Below, in pieces: positions 16,658-26,374 of a stretch of 44,455 nt of DNA (the first letter of the stretch is position 1; every line of letters begins with the position of its first letter). Origin of the DNA: Oligoflexales bacterium (lineage in GTDB: Bacteria > Bdellovibrionota_B > Oligoflexia > Oligoflexales > RGVZ01). A program made the position numbers and the translations under genes. The notes below the pieces were generated by a model, which did no database searches, was not told the origin of the DNA, and was given only the letters and a program-made list of their open reading frames with translations. Location of the stretch: positions 1 to 44,455 of the forward strand of contig CANFEB010000020.1 in the NCBI GenBank assembly GCA_947445775.1. The letters are read 5' to 3'.

Positions 16658-17198
16658 GTTTGTCTTCAAGATCCTTGCCCATCGATGTCTTAGCGGCCCG
16701 ACGCGGCGAAATCTTGCCACCCAGCAGTGCCCGAAAATTTTTGCGATCCCGCATGATCCCGGCCATTTCCTTAAAAGCTTCGCGCAATTTCATCCCGCGA
16801 TCGAGAAAGTCCTGTAAATCATCAAACGCAAATGGCTTGCGGAGAAAACCATCGGCTTCTTCCATGCAGGCCTTGGTCTGCTCTTCATCCAACATGGCCC
16901 CGCTAACCAAAAGCACCGGAATTGTGGGGTTCAGACGGCGAATTTTTGCCATCAACTCTAAGCCATCGACCTTTGGCATCCGCACGTCGGTCATGACCAA
17001 ATCAATATCTTTCGTCTTTAGCTGGGCGATGGCATCCTTTGCAGAATCCACCACGATGACCCTAGAAAAGAATTTATTTAGATGGATCTTGAAAAACTTG
17101 AGCAGCGAGTCATCATCATCAACGACGAGCACAAAACTAAGGCGATCGTAGGGACGACGGGGCTGCGGTTTGGAAATCCTAGTTGTCTTCAAGCGCAT
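16626..17198 (-). CDS. Receiver-only response regulator
   Basis: This 190-residue protein has a receiver domain at residues 22-140. The acidic pocket is DDDD at 27-30, the phospho-acceptor is Asp71 in VMTDVRMP, and the conserved Thr/Ser and Lys are in VLLVSGA and FLRKPF. The C-terminal 50 residues are charged and helical and are not a recognisable DNA-binding domain, so output is probably by protein contact. It lies 12 bases after the TPR lipoprotein gene and is the last gene of the transglycosylase-TPR operon, which suggests that this envelope operon is controlled by, or includes, a phosphorelay. Confidence 0.85.
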   Translation of the reverse strand: MRLKTTRISKPQPRRPYDRLSFVLVVDDDDSLLKFFKIHLNKFFSRVIVVDSAKDAIAQLKTKDIDLVMTDVRMPKVDGLELMAKIRRLNPTIPVLLVSGAMLDEEQTKACMEEADGFLRKPFAFDDLQDFLDRGMKLREAFKEMAGIMRDRKNFRALLGGKISPRRAAKTSMGKDLEDKLNQHLAMRVG

Positions 17199-17210
17199 AT
17201 CAGTGTTCCT

Positions 17211-18422
17211 TTATAAGATCGACCGCAGGTCAGCTATATAGCTCTCAGCACTCGCACGGATCGCAGGCGACGCCTGACTCATGCTCACCACTTCCTCAAA
17301 CAACCGCAATGCCACATCGGGACGATTAAAATCCAGCGCATTCAACACACCTAAATTAAATCGCGCTGGGGCATTGACCGGATCCGTCTCCAAAACCCGT
17401 TCAAAAGAAGCCCGCGCCAAATCCGCCCGGCCCGTTCGGCGCATGACCACCCCACGCCCAACCAAGGCATCCGTGTTTGCTGGGTCAATGGCGATGGCAC
17501 GGTTCAAGTCTTCTTCGGCAGCTGACAAATCATTTTCTCTGATAGCCAGATTTGCGCGATTGACAAGAGCCTGGCAAAAAGTCGGAGCCATCTCAATGGC
17601 CCGACTAAAATGTGCCGAAGCCGCCTTTGAATCCTTGCGACCAATTGCGATCGCGCCCAAGAGGTTCTCCAGGGCTGGGTCATCCTTGCCGCGGTCAATG
17701 GCCCGCTTAACGACAAATTCAGCAATGGCATCCTTGCCCTCGCGAAGAAAACTATCGGCTAAGGCAACATAAGCCGGAGTGAAGTCGCTGTGGCGCGCAA
17801 TCATTTCCGACAAAATATTTCGCCCATCGTCAGCGCGACCAGTCATAAAATAGCCGTGAGCCATGAGAAAACGGTATCGCAGCATCACTGCCGGATTAAC
17901 CTCAGACTTACCCGTGACAAGCTCGTTGATCTGCCCCAAGACCTCGAACAATTTCCCAGCCTCACGTGTCCGTGCGTAGACCCCTGCCAGCTCGAGCCAG
18001 GCTTCCTGATTGTTCGGCTGCAAGCGCAACGACTCGCGCAGCGATCCCTCGCCATCGCGGACTTTTCCCAACGCCAACTGCGTGCGTCCCTTGAGCAAGA
18101 GATCCGCTGCGGAATGACTGTCCGTCCACCGTTCAACTCGTTTTTCCAGTTCACTGCGTTCTTCGGGAAGAGGTGGCTTTTTGAAAAGGGCCTGCCAGTC
18201 GATTGCTGTGGATTTGTCAGATGTCGTCAGAAGGGGCAGCGCCGTAGAATCAACATCCCTCACTGCTGAAGGCTTTAGCGCCAAACTCGATGCCTGGCCA
18301 GAAATCGCTGCAGTATCTCCCGCTGGGCTAATATTAGCGGTGACGCAACTCTGATTGAAAACGAGACCGATCAGCAAAAGCTTCATGCAGTTCAGGTTTT
18401 TCAAAGGATTCATGTAAGTCAT
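17211..18422 (-). CDS. TPR lipoprotein, exported
   Basis: This protein of 403 residues has a hydrophobic signal ending LLLIGLVFNQSC; the Cys would be lipidated if the unusual FNQSC box is accepted. At least eight TPR units follow, for example TQLALGKVRDGEGSLRESLR, NRAIAIDPANTDALVGRGV and RASFERVLETDPVNAPARFNL. GGAGG five bases before the ATG at 18422 fixes the start. It overlaps no residue of the upstream gene but begins 11 bases before it would be free of it. A role as scaffold in an envelope complex is likely. It is reminiscent of AglT/GltE-type TPR lipoproteins of gliding machineries, but this rests on general shape only. Confidence 0.8.
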   Translation of the reverse strand: MTYMNPLKNLNCMKLLLIGLVFNQSCVTANISPAGDTAAISGQASSLALKPSAVRDVDSTALPLLTTSDKSTAIDWQALFKKPPLPEERSELEKRVERWTDSHSAADLLLKGRTQLALGKVRDGEGSLRESLRLQPNNQEAWLELAGVYARTREAGKLFEVLGQINELVTGKSEVNPAVMLRYRFLMAHGYFMTGRADDGRNILSEMIARHSDFTPAYVALADSFLREGKDAIAEFVVKRAIDRGKDDPALENLLGAIAIGRKDSKAASAHFSRAIEMAPTFCQALVNRANLAIRENDLSAAEEDLNRAIAIDPANTDALVGRGVVMRRTGRADLARASFERVLETDPVNAPARFNLGVLNALDFNRPDVALRLFEEVVSMSQASPAIRASAESYIADLRSIL

Positions 18423-18433
18423 CAGAGCCTCCA

Positions 18434-21400
18434 TCACATCTGCCACTGGGCGGGCATATCCGGCAAAGTGCTTAGGGGCACTTGATCGGATATGGTCCCG
18501 CTGACTGCGGATTTGTCGTGGGGATCAAGCCGCAAAGCAGCCCTCGCCATCCATTCGTTGCCTTTGAAAATCGCTGGATTTTTTCTTTGAGCGACTAGAT
18601 TTGCACTGAAATAGTTCCGTGCCAAAGTTTTCAGCCGCGCACTGCTTTCCCGGAATTTCTGAGCATCCGTAGAACTTGATTTGGCGACCTTCTCAAGGTC
18701 ATCTGCCATACCCTCGGCAACGAGTCCGGCCATGTAACGGGCCATAGGGGCAGACTGGCGATCTCCCGAGGCCGCAGCCCGGTCAAACCGCATCAGGACT
18801 TCATCAAAGAGTTTTAGTTTCCGGGCGACTACATTTCCAGCCGATGAATCACTCGCGTCGATTCTGATGCCTTCGAGTTTCCGCTGAAAATGCTGGGCGA
18901 GATACAAGTTTGTGGTTCCCGAAAGCGTGGCAAAAGAATCTCCCAGCTGATCTTTGTCCTGTTCGATTCGCTTCGCGAGGATTTCTAGGTTATCGATTCC
19001 CTGTTGTTCGTCGCCGCGCTCAAGATCGATGCGCCCGAGGTCTAGCTGGCTTTCATAACGCTCGTGCAGATCGCGAGAAATTTTTAGGCGGGAAGCTGCC
19101 AATTTATGTGCTGCATTGATCGCGCCTGCTTCCATCGCATACTTGATCGCTCGTGAGTAGGCTTTGAGTTGGTCTTCCCGGCGCGCCTCGCGAACAGCAA
19201 GAGTTTCCGCAGCGTCAGTTGCATTACGTAAATCTCCACCGGCACTGGCCAGTTTTTCGGCACGCTCAAGGGCAGCCTTGCTGCGGGTGTGTGCAGGAAA
19301 TGATTTGGCAAATTCAAGGTAGCTTTTTGCCGCTCCTGCTAGCTTCAACTGAAATTCCTCGGCACGGGCCAGCAGATAAGCCATGTCTCCCGCAAACTCC
19401 TTCATTCCTTGCTTCTGATAGTTTTCGGCCACACGGTAGGCCTCCGACCACCCGCCTCCAAGTGCCAGCAAATAGGCGCCGTCACGGAGTAATTTTTCAC
19501 GATTGGGAACATTGGGATTCTCGGTGGCTGACTGAACAAGCAGCGTCCCGGCCTCAAGCACCTTGCCATCCCGGTTCAATTTTGTTCCCTCATTAACAGT
19601 GGCCGACGACAGAACGCCTTCCATCTCATTGCGCAAGATCGGCCCAAGTTCTTTCCAGTCTTCAAGGCGCAGGAATTTTGAGACCACGGAAACGACTTCG
19701 CTAGTTGGCGACAGGGCCAGTTCAGCAAAAACAAGGCCCCGAATCGACAAAGCCCGCTGCGCTGGCGTTGGACTCGACACCAGAACCCGCTGCCAATACT
19801 TCTGCGCTTCGGCCACGAGCCCCTGGTCGCGGCAGGCACTGGCGCCCACGAGCATCAATTCAACGCTGCGATTCTGCCCCGGAAAACGACTGCTGAAATC
19901 ATCAATGCTTTGGGATAGTTGCTTCAGTGCTGCCATGCTGTCTTGATCATCAGCGGGCTTGCGTCCGGCGACCGCAGCCTTCTCAGATGCTCCTTTCCAG
20001 ACTCGCTCAGCCGCAAGAACGTCCTGGTAAGAAGTGATTTCGAGCAGCCGCCGGTCCAACGCATATTCGGATTTCAATTCGGCATATCGGCGCCGTGCTT
20101 CAGGCAAGTTGTTTTGAAAATAGTAGGAGTTGGCGACACGCAAGCGCCACTCATTGGAATCATGATCGTTACTGGACTCTTCAAGAAGGGTTTCATAGAC
20201 AGAGGTCGCTGTCTTGAATGAGATCTGACTGCCACTTTGGATCCCATCTTCGTAGTACCAGGCGGCTGCCTTGCGGGCCGCATCCATACCAACTTTATTT
20301 AACGCAGCAATGGCCTCGATGTTCTCGCGGTTGATGGCCCGCCACAGGCTGCGCCTTGGCAGCATATTGGACAACTGGGATCGAACCGCCATGCTCTTTG
20401 CCACTTTTCCAGTCTGCTCAAAGCCAATCGCCGTATAATCAGCAATCCACGGCAACTCCGCGCAATTGGGAAACTTCCCAATTAGAAATTCGCCGATATT
20501 CCCCATGGCCTCATAGCGCTTGCCGGCTCCAAGACGCTGCATCACACGCAAACCGGCCTGGGATCCCACGAGCCGCAGCGTGGGTTTGGCAAGAACTTTT
20601 TCAGCTTTTTTCCAGTTCCCTGTCTCGTAGAGTGCGTCACCAAGAAGTTCCGAAGCATCCTTTTGGATGCCTCGCCGTTCTTGCTCGCCGAATACATCGA
20701 TGTGAGGTTGCAAAAGTTCTTCAGCCGCCGCCACGGTCTGGTCCAGTTCGGCGCCTTTATATGCGGCCCAGCCAATCCGGTAGAGGACTTTTACGCGCGC
20801 CCGTATCGCCGTGCGGCGAAAGGCCGGATTGCGGATCAATGCATCTGCGATGTCACGGGCGCGTTGATAGTACTTCAGAGCACCCCGGGCATCGCTGTTA
20901 TCAAAGGCATGGTCACCGGCCGCAATGTTGGCTGCCAGGACTGCCTGATTTTCGCGAGGACGTGCAGCGAGTGTCTCCCAGACTCTGATGGCATCACTAT
21001 CGCGGCCGATTTTTTCCAGCATGACTGCGCGGAGTGACGAGGCGTCGTCTCGAAGGGCAGCATCCGGGAAATTTTCTTCAAAATCCCGTAGCTGACTCAA
21101 TGCGTCTCGGCGAATTCGGTCGGCTTCTTCGACGTTTGTTTCTTGTTCGATCGAGGCAATTTTATCGACAATATGCACATAGTTCATGATGACATATTGA
21201 CGATTTCGAGCCTGGGGAAATTCTTCCATGTGGCGCTTGTATTTAACAGCAGCCGACTTCAACAGATCCAGTTGCTGGCGCGTGCGCTCGACACGCTTTG
21301 AATTTTCCTCACGGTCCAGACGGTCGTAAAGAGACCTGAGTCGCGATTGTCCATCAGCGGCTGCCCGCGCCTCGTATTCCTCAAGTGCCGACCAGTAATC

Positions 21401-21547
21401 CCGATATGCGCGAACGGAGGCTGGGTCAGGGACATCCGCAGCCAATTCAGCAGCCAATGCTGACCCGCAAAAGAGAGGCTGCAGCAATAAAGCCACAAAA
21501 AACGTCATCATTAACGTCATCAAGACCCTCAGGCCATTGAAGTTCAT
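18434..21547 (-). CDS. Large exported TPR protein
   Basis: This 1037-residue protein has a Sec signal peptide (MNFNGLRVLMTLMMTFFVALLL, cleaved near SALA-AELA) and is almost wholly alpha-helical repeats. TPR-like units occur throughout, such as ALKYYQRARDIADAL, EARRRYAELKSEYALDRRLLE and AKSYLEFAKSFPAHTRSK. It is probably periplasmic. Its ATG overlaps the upstream stop as ATGA, so translation is coupled. Size and layout recall the large TPR proteins of myxobacterial gliding/Glt complexes, but no specific motif proves this. Confidence 0.8.
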   Translation of the reverse strand: MNFNGLRVLMTLMMTFFVALLLQPLFCGSALAAELAADVPDPASVRAYRDYWSALEEYEARAAADGQSRLRSLYDRLDREENSKRVERTRQQLDLLKSAAVKYKRHMEEFPQARNRQYVIMNYVHIVDKIASIEQETNVEEADRIRRDALSQLRDFEENFPDAALRDDASSLRAVMLEKIGRDSDAIRVWETLAARPRENQAVLAANIAAGDHAFDNSDARGALKYYQRARDIADALIRNPAFRRTAIRARVKVLYRIGWAAYKGAELDQTVAAAEELLQPHIDVFGEQERRGIQKDASELLGDALYETGNWKKAEKVLAKPTLRLVGSQAGLRVMQRLGAGKRYEAMGNIGEFLIGKFPNCAELPWIADYTAIGFEQTGKVAKSMAVRSQLSNMLPRRSLWRAINRENIEAIAALNKVGMDAARKAAAWYYEDGIQSGSQISFKTATSVYETLLEESSNDHDSNEWRLRVANSYYFQNNLPEARRRYAELKSEYALDRRLLEITSYQDVLAAERVWKGASEKAAVAGRKPADDQDSMAALKQLSQSIDDFSSRFPGQNRSVELMLVGASACRDQGLVAEAQKYWQRVLVSSPTPAQRALSIRGLVFAELALSPTSEVVSVVSKFLRLEDWKELGPILRNEMEGVLSSATVNEGTKLNRDGKVLEAGTLLVQSATENPNVPNREKLLRDGAYLLALGGGWSEAYRVAENYQKQGMKEFAGDMAYLLARAEEFQLKLAGAAKSYLEFAKSFPAHTRSKAALERAEKLASAGGDLRNATDAAETLAVREARREDQLKAYSRAIKYAMEAGAINAAHKLAASRLKISRDLHERYESQLDLGRIDLERGDEQQGIDNLEILAKRIEQDKDQLGDSFATLSGTTNLYLAQHFQRKLEGIRIDASDSSAGNVVARKLKLFDEVLMRFDRAAASGDRQSAPMARYMAGLVAEGMADDLEKVAKSSSTDAQKFRESSARLKTLARNYFSANLVAQRKNPAIFKGNEWMARAALRLDPHDKSAVSGTISDQVPLSTLPDMPAQWQM

Positions 21548-23934
21548 TCGAGCCATGTGGCGGCCCCTCCGACTTGATGGTTCAAGACTTCATCCCGCAC
21601 TGACTGCCGGGCAGCGTCAAAACTAAGCTGTTCCTTGCCTGCGTCATCCCGAACTGTTTCTGAGCGCATCGCATCAATGTCAGCACTCCATTGATCCAGG
21701 GTTTCCAAACGGTCTGTGGTTCGCTCGCGGACCGTTCCGATAATGGCGTGCCGCTGCGTTCCAACCCAAAGTGCCAGACGATTTCGCACCGACTGAACTT
21801 GATCTTGGGCCTTTGCCGCCTCATCATCACGCTGCCAAAGTTCTCCGACGGTCTGGCCTAATTCTGATTTCATATTTTTGTCCAACTGAACCAACTGCTG
21901 GTATGTGTCCTTGGCCACTTGCTGCCAAAGCCGCCAGCTGCGTTCAAAATCCTCAAACAACAGCCGTTCCGCAGTATCCGACACCTCATTGCGTGAGCGC
22001 CGCAACACCGACTCCTCATCAAAGAGTGCCATTGAATAAAACGCCATTAACCGGCGCAATTCACGGTGGGACCCAGCTTCTGCGAGGTTTTCGATTTGTT
22101 GTGCGCGAACAAGTTCCATCGTCCGGTAGATTTTATTTCGCAAAACTGAAACCTGAGCGACAAAATCTGCGGCTACATATTTTCCTGCCGCTGAAGAATC
22201 CGTTTTTCTTTTTTCTTTTGCTGAGTCCGTGACTTGGATGTGCTCATGAAATCGAATTCCAGAAAGACCGGCATCCGCCGCCAGCAACCGGCCGTTGACA
22301 GTAGCAAGGCGTATTGTGTCATCAAACAAATCAGCCGTGCGGCGCCATCCTTCGCTGCGCGCCAGTGTCTGCGGGTATTTCCCCAGCAGAGCATTTCTAC
22401 GGTTTTCTGAGGCGGACAATTCTTGCCGCTCTGCGGGTTTGAGGCGTTGCAACAGCATCTGACGCTCTAGTCCGACGAGGCGATGTCCGGCTCCAAGGTG
22501 GCGCTTGACGAGGATGTCCAAGGCCCGCGTTGTATTGATCCACGATGGATTGATCTGGGCCATGTTGGCCCGCCCAAGGGTTGAAAATAGTTGCCTGATA
22601 TCTCCGCGATCATCCCCCAGGCTGGCTGCTTGGCCTTCGAGGGCATGCTCCATTCGCCAAGCCCGGTCGATCTCCCCAGGGGGATCCATCAAACCAACAT
22701 GCTTCATGTAAATCCGCTCGACGCCTCGTGCATCGACCGGCATGGCTCCGGCCAGTTCCTGCGAAGCAAATGCAAGAATTTCTTTGTAGACTTCCCGCTG
22801 AGAGGCGATGGCCTTTTGGGCGCCATCCCAGTCGCGGGCCTTCAGGGCAAGCCAGGCGTCCATCCGGGACAACTTCATCCGGGCATCGGCGTCATCAGAT
22901 CCGTACTGTTTTTTGAAAATGGCAACTTGGTTCCGGGCATCAGCCACACGGTCCAAATCAATCATGACATAGACGCTCTCAAATAAGGCGTCCCGATAGG
23001 ACGGCGAAAACTCATCGATTGCCGAATAGGTGGCGGCGGCCAGATCCTTTTGCCCCTTGCGGACTTGAACCCGTGCCAGAGAAAGCCGTGCGCGGTCGCG
23101 CTTCTCGCTGTATTTTCCACCGTAGACCGCCACGGCCGCCTTAAAGGACGACAGCGATAAATCAAGGCGTCCTGATGTCGCATGAAGGATCCCGCGCAGG
23201 TACAAAACATCGCCGTCCAGAGGCCCCGGCGCACCATCCAATGCCGGATCGGCAAGAAATTTCTGCGCGAGATCCAGTTCACCTGTCGAACCGGCTGCCC
23301 GGGCGGCCAATACCAGAACATGCATCTTTGCCAAGCGCGGCATTGAAACACCTGTAATTGCCGCAAAAAGCCTGCGCAATTCAACTCTGGATGAATTTCC
23401 GGTGGCCTTCATCAGACGCGAAACCAAACGCAGGACTTCGACGAGATCTTCGTGATTGGCCGTAGCCTCGTTCTGCGAAATGAATGATCCGACATAACGA
23501 AGCGCGGCCCGCATTGATTTTTCGGGGACAGCAGCCTTCTCATAACTAAAGGCGAGTTGCCTCTGGGCAACTAGATAACGCTGCGATTCGCCCGTTTGCA
23601 CAAGATTCAAGTAGCGGGTCAACTCACGAATATTCGAAAGATGGTCGCCATTCTCTTGAAACGCCTGGGAGGCCCGCCATGCCCGTTCGGCTGCAATCTT
23701 ACGCGGCCCGATCACTGGTTGCTCAGAGACTTGGGGTAGGCTGCGAATTGCTTGGCCTGTTTGTTCCAATTGCGCGTGGATTTTGCGAATTTCAGATTCC
23801 GGTGAATCAAGTCTGATGACGTCATCTGGCACGAGCACTTCAACTGCGCCTGAAGCCAGAGACGCAATAGCCATGAACTGGGCAGCGGCCACCAACGCGG
23901 CCGCATACGTCAGTTTCCATGGGCGTAAATTCAC
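21544..23934 (-). CDS. Exported helical-repeat (TPR-like) protein
   Basis: This 796-residue protein has a signal peptide (NLRPWKLTYAAALVAAAQFM ... SLASGA) and helical repeats in its first two thirds: ENGDHLSNIRELTRYLNL, SGRLDLSLSSFKAAVAVYG, KGQKDLAAATYSAIDEFSP. The last third has coiled-coil character around LYFEDFERSWRLW-like and KNMKSELGQTVGELW stretches. It starts with GTG overlapping the upstream stop (GTGA). I know no named family. Its position between two other exported proteins suggests a structural part of the same complex. Confidence 0.78.
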   Translation of the reverse strand: MNLRPWKLTYAAALVAAAQFMAIASLASGAVEVLVPDDVIRLDSPESEIRKIHAQLEQTGQAIRSLPQVSEQPVIGPRKIAAERAWRASQAFQENGDHLSNIRELTRYLNLVQTGESQRYLVAQRQLAFSYEKAAVPEKSMRAALRYVGSFISQNEATANHEDLVEVLRLVSRLMKATGNSSRVELRRLFAAITGVSMPRLAKMHVLVLAARAAGSTGELDLAQKFLADPALDGAPGPLDGDVLYLRGILHATSGRLDLSLSSFKAAVAVYGGKYSEKRDRARLSLARVQVRKGQKDLAAATYSAIDEFSPSYRDALFESVYVMIDLDRVADARNQVAIFKKQYGSDDADARMKLSRMDAWLALKARDWDGAQKAIASQREVYKEILAFASQELAGAMPVDARGVERIYMKHVGLMDPPGEIDRAWRMEHALEGQAASLGDDRGDIRQLFSTLGRANMAQINPSWINTTRALDILVKRHLGAGHRLVGLERQMLLQRLKPAERQELSASENRRNALLGKYPQTLARSEGWRRTADLFDDTIRLATVNGRLLAADAGLSGIRFHEHIQVTDSAKEKRKTDSSAAGKYVAADFVAQVSVLRNKIYRTMELVRAQQIENLAEAGSHRELRRLMAFYSMALFDEESVLRRSRNEVSDTAERLLFEDFERSWRLWQQVAKDTYQQLVQLDKNMKSELGQTVGELWQRDDEAAKAQDQVQSVRNRLALWVGTQRHAIIGTVRERTTDRLETLDQWSADIDAMRSETVRDDAGKEQLSFDAARQSVRDEVLNHQVGGAATWLE

Positions 23935-24722
23935 AGCTTCACCCCGCCAATGTCAGATGCCGGCCCGTTACTCATAGAGATCGTCCCTTTCGCATCTGGG
24001 CGTGTGGGCGCATCGATCACTATATTGATGGCGCGACGCTCTTTTCCATCGGGAATGGCAAACTCAAACTCTTTTTCCATGGAGCGGGTGATGTCCCCGG
24101 AGACTGGCGCACTGCCACCCTCACGAACTATAACGCCAGCCTCCACCACCAACTTGTGCGCACCCGGGGGCACAGGGCCGGCAAAAAGTGGCAACTTCGC
24201 GGAGGGCAGCCAAAGCCCACCAGCATCTGCTGCACGGTAGACCTCTATGCCGTCAATCTTCACGACGATTGCCTTAAGCGTCGCCTTGTCTCCTCCGCGG
24301 AATTCAGCATCCATTTGAATAAAATTATCGACGCGGGCATCCTCAATCACTTTCAATCGAGCTTTTTGCACATCAGAATGCAGGCGCTCTACTTGCACCT
24401 CAAGGCCAGCCACGGCCTCAGACAGACTCTTGATGACACCGGCCGATTCATCCCCTGGATTTTTTGATGGGTCACCCGAGGCACCAGCATCGCGGGAATA
24501 CTTGTATGAGGTTGCCGGTTTTGGGATTCCGCCGTCACGAGTTGCTGGCTCCAGCTTTTCGCCAAAGGTCAGCGCGCCGCCCTCATTGTCCGTCAGCTTT
24601 TTTTCGAGGCGGTCCAGGATGGACTCCACCTCGACGGTGTTGCTGTCCTTTGCGAACAAGCAGGGATAGCCACCAGAGAAGGCAAGCGCGACTGTTACCG
24701 TGACAAGTTTGCACCGATTCAT
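23931..24722 (-). CDS. Secreted coiled-coil protein of the TPR operon
   Basis: The 263-residue protein has a signal peptide (MNRCKLVTVTVALAFSGG), a charged coiled-coil region near residues 85-120 (SLSEAVAGLEVQVERLHSDV) and a C-terminal beta-rich domain with VVKIDGIEVYRA and GAHKLVVEAGVIV. I recognise no family. The frame also starts at GTG 24776, overlapping the upstream stop as GTGA, but that would put an acidic Leu-Glu repeat before the signal peptide. The ATG at 24722, with GGAG close upstream, gives a normal signal and is preferred. Confidence 0.7.
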   Translation of the reverse strand: MNRCKLVTVTVALAFSGGYPCLFAKDSNTVEVESILDRLEKKLTDNEGGALTFGEKLEPATRDGGIPKPATSYKYSRDAGASGDPSKNPGDESAGVIKSLSEAVAGLEVQVERLHSDVQKARLKVIEDARVDNFIQMDAEFRGGDKATLKAIVVKIDGIEVYRAADAGGLWLPSAKLPLFAGPVPPGAHKLVVEAGVIVREGGSAPVSGDITRSMEKEFEFAIPDGKERRAINIVIDAPTRPDAKGTISMSNGPASDIGGVKL

Positions 24723-24730
24723 TTCTTGCT

Positions 24731-24764
24731 CCAGTTCCAGTTCCAGTTCCAGTTCCAGTTCCAG
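24731..24764 (-). repeat. Hexanucleotide repeat in front of a start codon
   Basis: Five and two-thirds copies of CCAGTT (CTGGAA-type unit AACTGG on the coding strand) lie between the GTG at 24776 and the ATG at 24722 of the coiled-coil protein. Each unit carries GGAA, which is Shine-Dalgarno-like. Changes in copy number would alter the spacing of coupled translation without a frame shift. Confidence 0.85.
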
Positions 24765-24772
24765 GATCGAAT

Positions 24773-26188
24773 TCACTTTCTCGATATCGTCGAACGCGGT
24801 CTCACGCCGCCCAGCGAATAGAGGAGTTTTCGTGCATGTTCCGCCGGCAATCGCAACTCATAGCCCTGGGGCAAGGCACGCCGTTTGTGCTTACCAAATG
24901 CCTGGGGCAGCAAACAGGGATTGAGGTCAGCCAGACGCGCCGGCCCTAGCTTTGACGCATGGAGGATGTCTGCCACTGACGCCTTGCGCGGCAGCGCGAC
25001 TAACTCCACCGGACTATCTCGGCCAATTTTCGGTAATTTCTGGCGCTTAATCAGCGCATCATATGAGTTGGCTGCAGCCAAAAATTCGGCATAAAAATTG
25101 CGGCTGGCAAATCCAAAACTCTTTGAACGATAGCCAGCCAAAATGTCGTTCAGGTCCTTGGAGGCAACCTCGCGCGTCGCACGTTCCAACCCGGCGGCTC
25201 CGTGATTGTATGCCGTAATGGCTAGCGGCCAACTACGCAGCGCACTGAAATTATCGAGCATCAAACGCGCTGCACCGCGAGTCGCCTTCCAGGGAGAATT
25301 ACGCTCGTCCATCATTCGGCCATCGACGTGCATGTAGAGGCGAGCCGTCTGAGGCATGAATTGCCATATACCAGAAGCACCGACTTTCGATCTGGCTTCA
25401 AGATTAAACATTGATTCAACAAACGGCAGGCGCGTTAGTTTTACTGGCAAATTATTTTCAGAAAAAACTTTTTCCATATAAGGCAGGTATTGCTGAGCGG
25501 ATTTTGCAGCGCTCAAAAATGTATCGGAAAGTCCTGACTGGGAACGAATCCGGATGTCGCCAGCCAATAGTTTTTCCCGCTGGCGTTCGTCCGCCCCGTA
25601 AGTGCTCCAAACGCGACGTTCGATCGCGCCGTATTGCAGTGCCGATTCGCCGAGTTGGCGAAAACGATCCACCGCAAGGATGTAGCGATCAACATAACGC
25701 TGCGCCACCCGTTGCCGTTCACCCCGACCGCGTTCGGGCTCAGATGCGCGGCCACGGACGGCCTCTTTAAAATCAATCAGGTCAATAATCCGGTCAGGTT
25801 CATCGATATCGTGAATGATGATTGTGGTGCTGGGGTAATTTTGGAAAACCATCTCCCAGAACTTAACTTGCCTTTGCACAAGGCCATTTGCTGGGAACGG
25901 ATCCAGCGGGGCCCGCACAACATTGGCCCGACTCTCTGCGTTTCCCCGACTCTCCGCCTTTCCCTGACTTTCTGTGCTGGCGTTTTCACGCTCTAGTTCC
26001 TCGACAAAGTAATTGAGCTCGGGATCCTCGGAATCGTCAGCATCATCGGAAACTGTGTCCGTCGGCTCGCCGATTCCGACAGGAACGATAGCCGTCGCAT
26101 TAGGCGCAAATGCCATCGCCGCAATAAACACTGCGCGCAGTGCATATGGCGCCAGAAAAGCAAAACAATTTAAGGGCATGCCCAGCAT
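24773..26188 (-). CDS. Membrane-bound/periplasmic lytic transglycosylase, SLT domain (MltD-like)
   Basis: The protein of about 471 residues has an export signal (PLNCFAFLAPYALRAVFIAA), then a charged low-complexity segment with three ESRGNA-like units. A GH23 transglycosylase domain follows: catalytic Glu near residue 258 in FVESMFN, then SKVGASGIWQFMPQTARLY and ITAYNHGAAGL. A C-terminal LysM-like part (VADILHASKLGPARLADLNP) should bind peptidoglycan. It cleaves glycan strands, making room for envelope complexes. Start codons at 26188 and 26179 are both possible. It is the first gene of a six-gene operon with exported TPR proteins and a receiver protein, so it may be dedicated to that apparatus. 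Confidence 0.88.
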   Translation of the reverse strand: MLGMPLNCFAFLAPYALRAVFIAAMAFAPNATAIVPVGIGEPTDTVSDDADDSEDPELNYFVEELERENASTESQGKAESRGNAESRANVVRAPLDPFPANGLVQRQVKFWEMVFQNYPSTTIIIHDIDEPDRIIDLIDFKEAVRGRASEPERGRGERQRVAQRYVDRYILAVDRFRQLGESALQYGAIERRVWSTYGADERQREKLLAGDIRIRSQSGLSDTFLSAAKSAQQYLPYMEKVFSENNLPVKLTRLPFVESMFNLEARSKVGASGIWQFMPQTARLYMHVDGRMMDERNSPWKATRGAARLMLDNFSALRSWPLAITAYNHGAAGLERATREVASKDLNDILAGYRSKSFGFASRNFYAEFLAAANSYDALIKRQKLPKIGRDSPVELVALPRKASVADILHASKLGPARLADLNPCLLPQAFGKHKRRALPQGYELRLPAEHARKLLYSLGGVRPRSTISRK

Positions 26189-26344
26189 TTTCCTGAGAGG
26201 TCCTCCCAATGGCAAAACTCAAAGCGATTTTTGGACTCTTTTAGTCTACCAAGTCATTGAAAAGCGGGGCAACTGAGGGGGTGTCCATGACGCTCTTGGG
26301 TTTCCATTGACCGACATGATATCGCGTGTTAACCACCTTAATGT

Positions 26345-26364
26345 TGCTAATTTATCAATTAGCA
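26345..26364. promoter_or_regulatory. Perfect 8-bp inverted repeat, candidate operator
   Basis: TGCTAATT-tatc-AATTAGCA is a perfect dyad in the 220-bp gap between the transglycosylase operon and tRNA-Pro. It has no T-run, so it is more likely an operator than a terminator. Which gene it serves is unknown. Confidence 0.45.
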
Positions 26365-26374
26365 TGCCAAGTTT

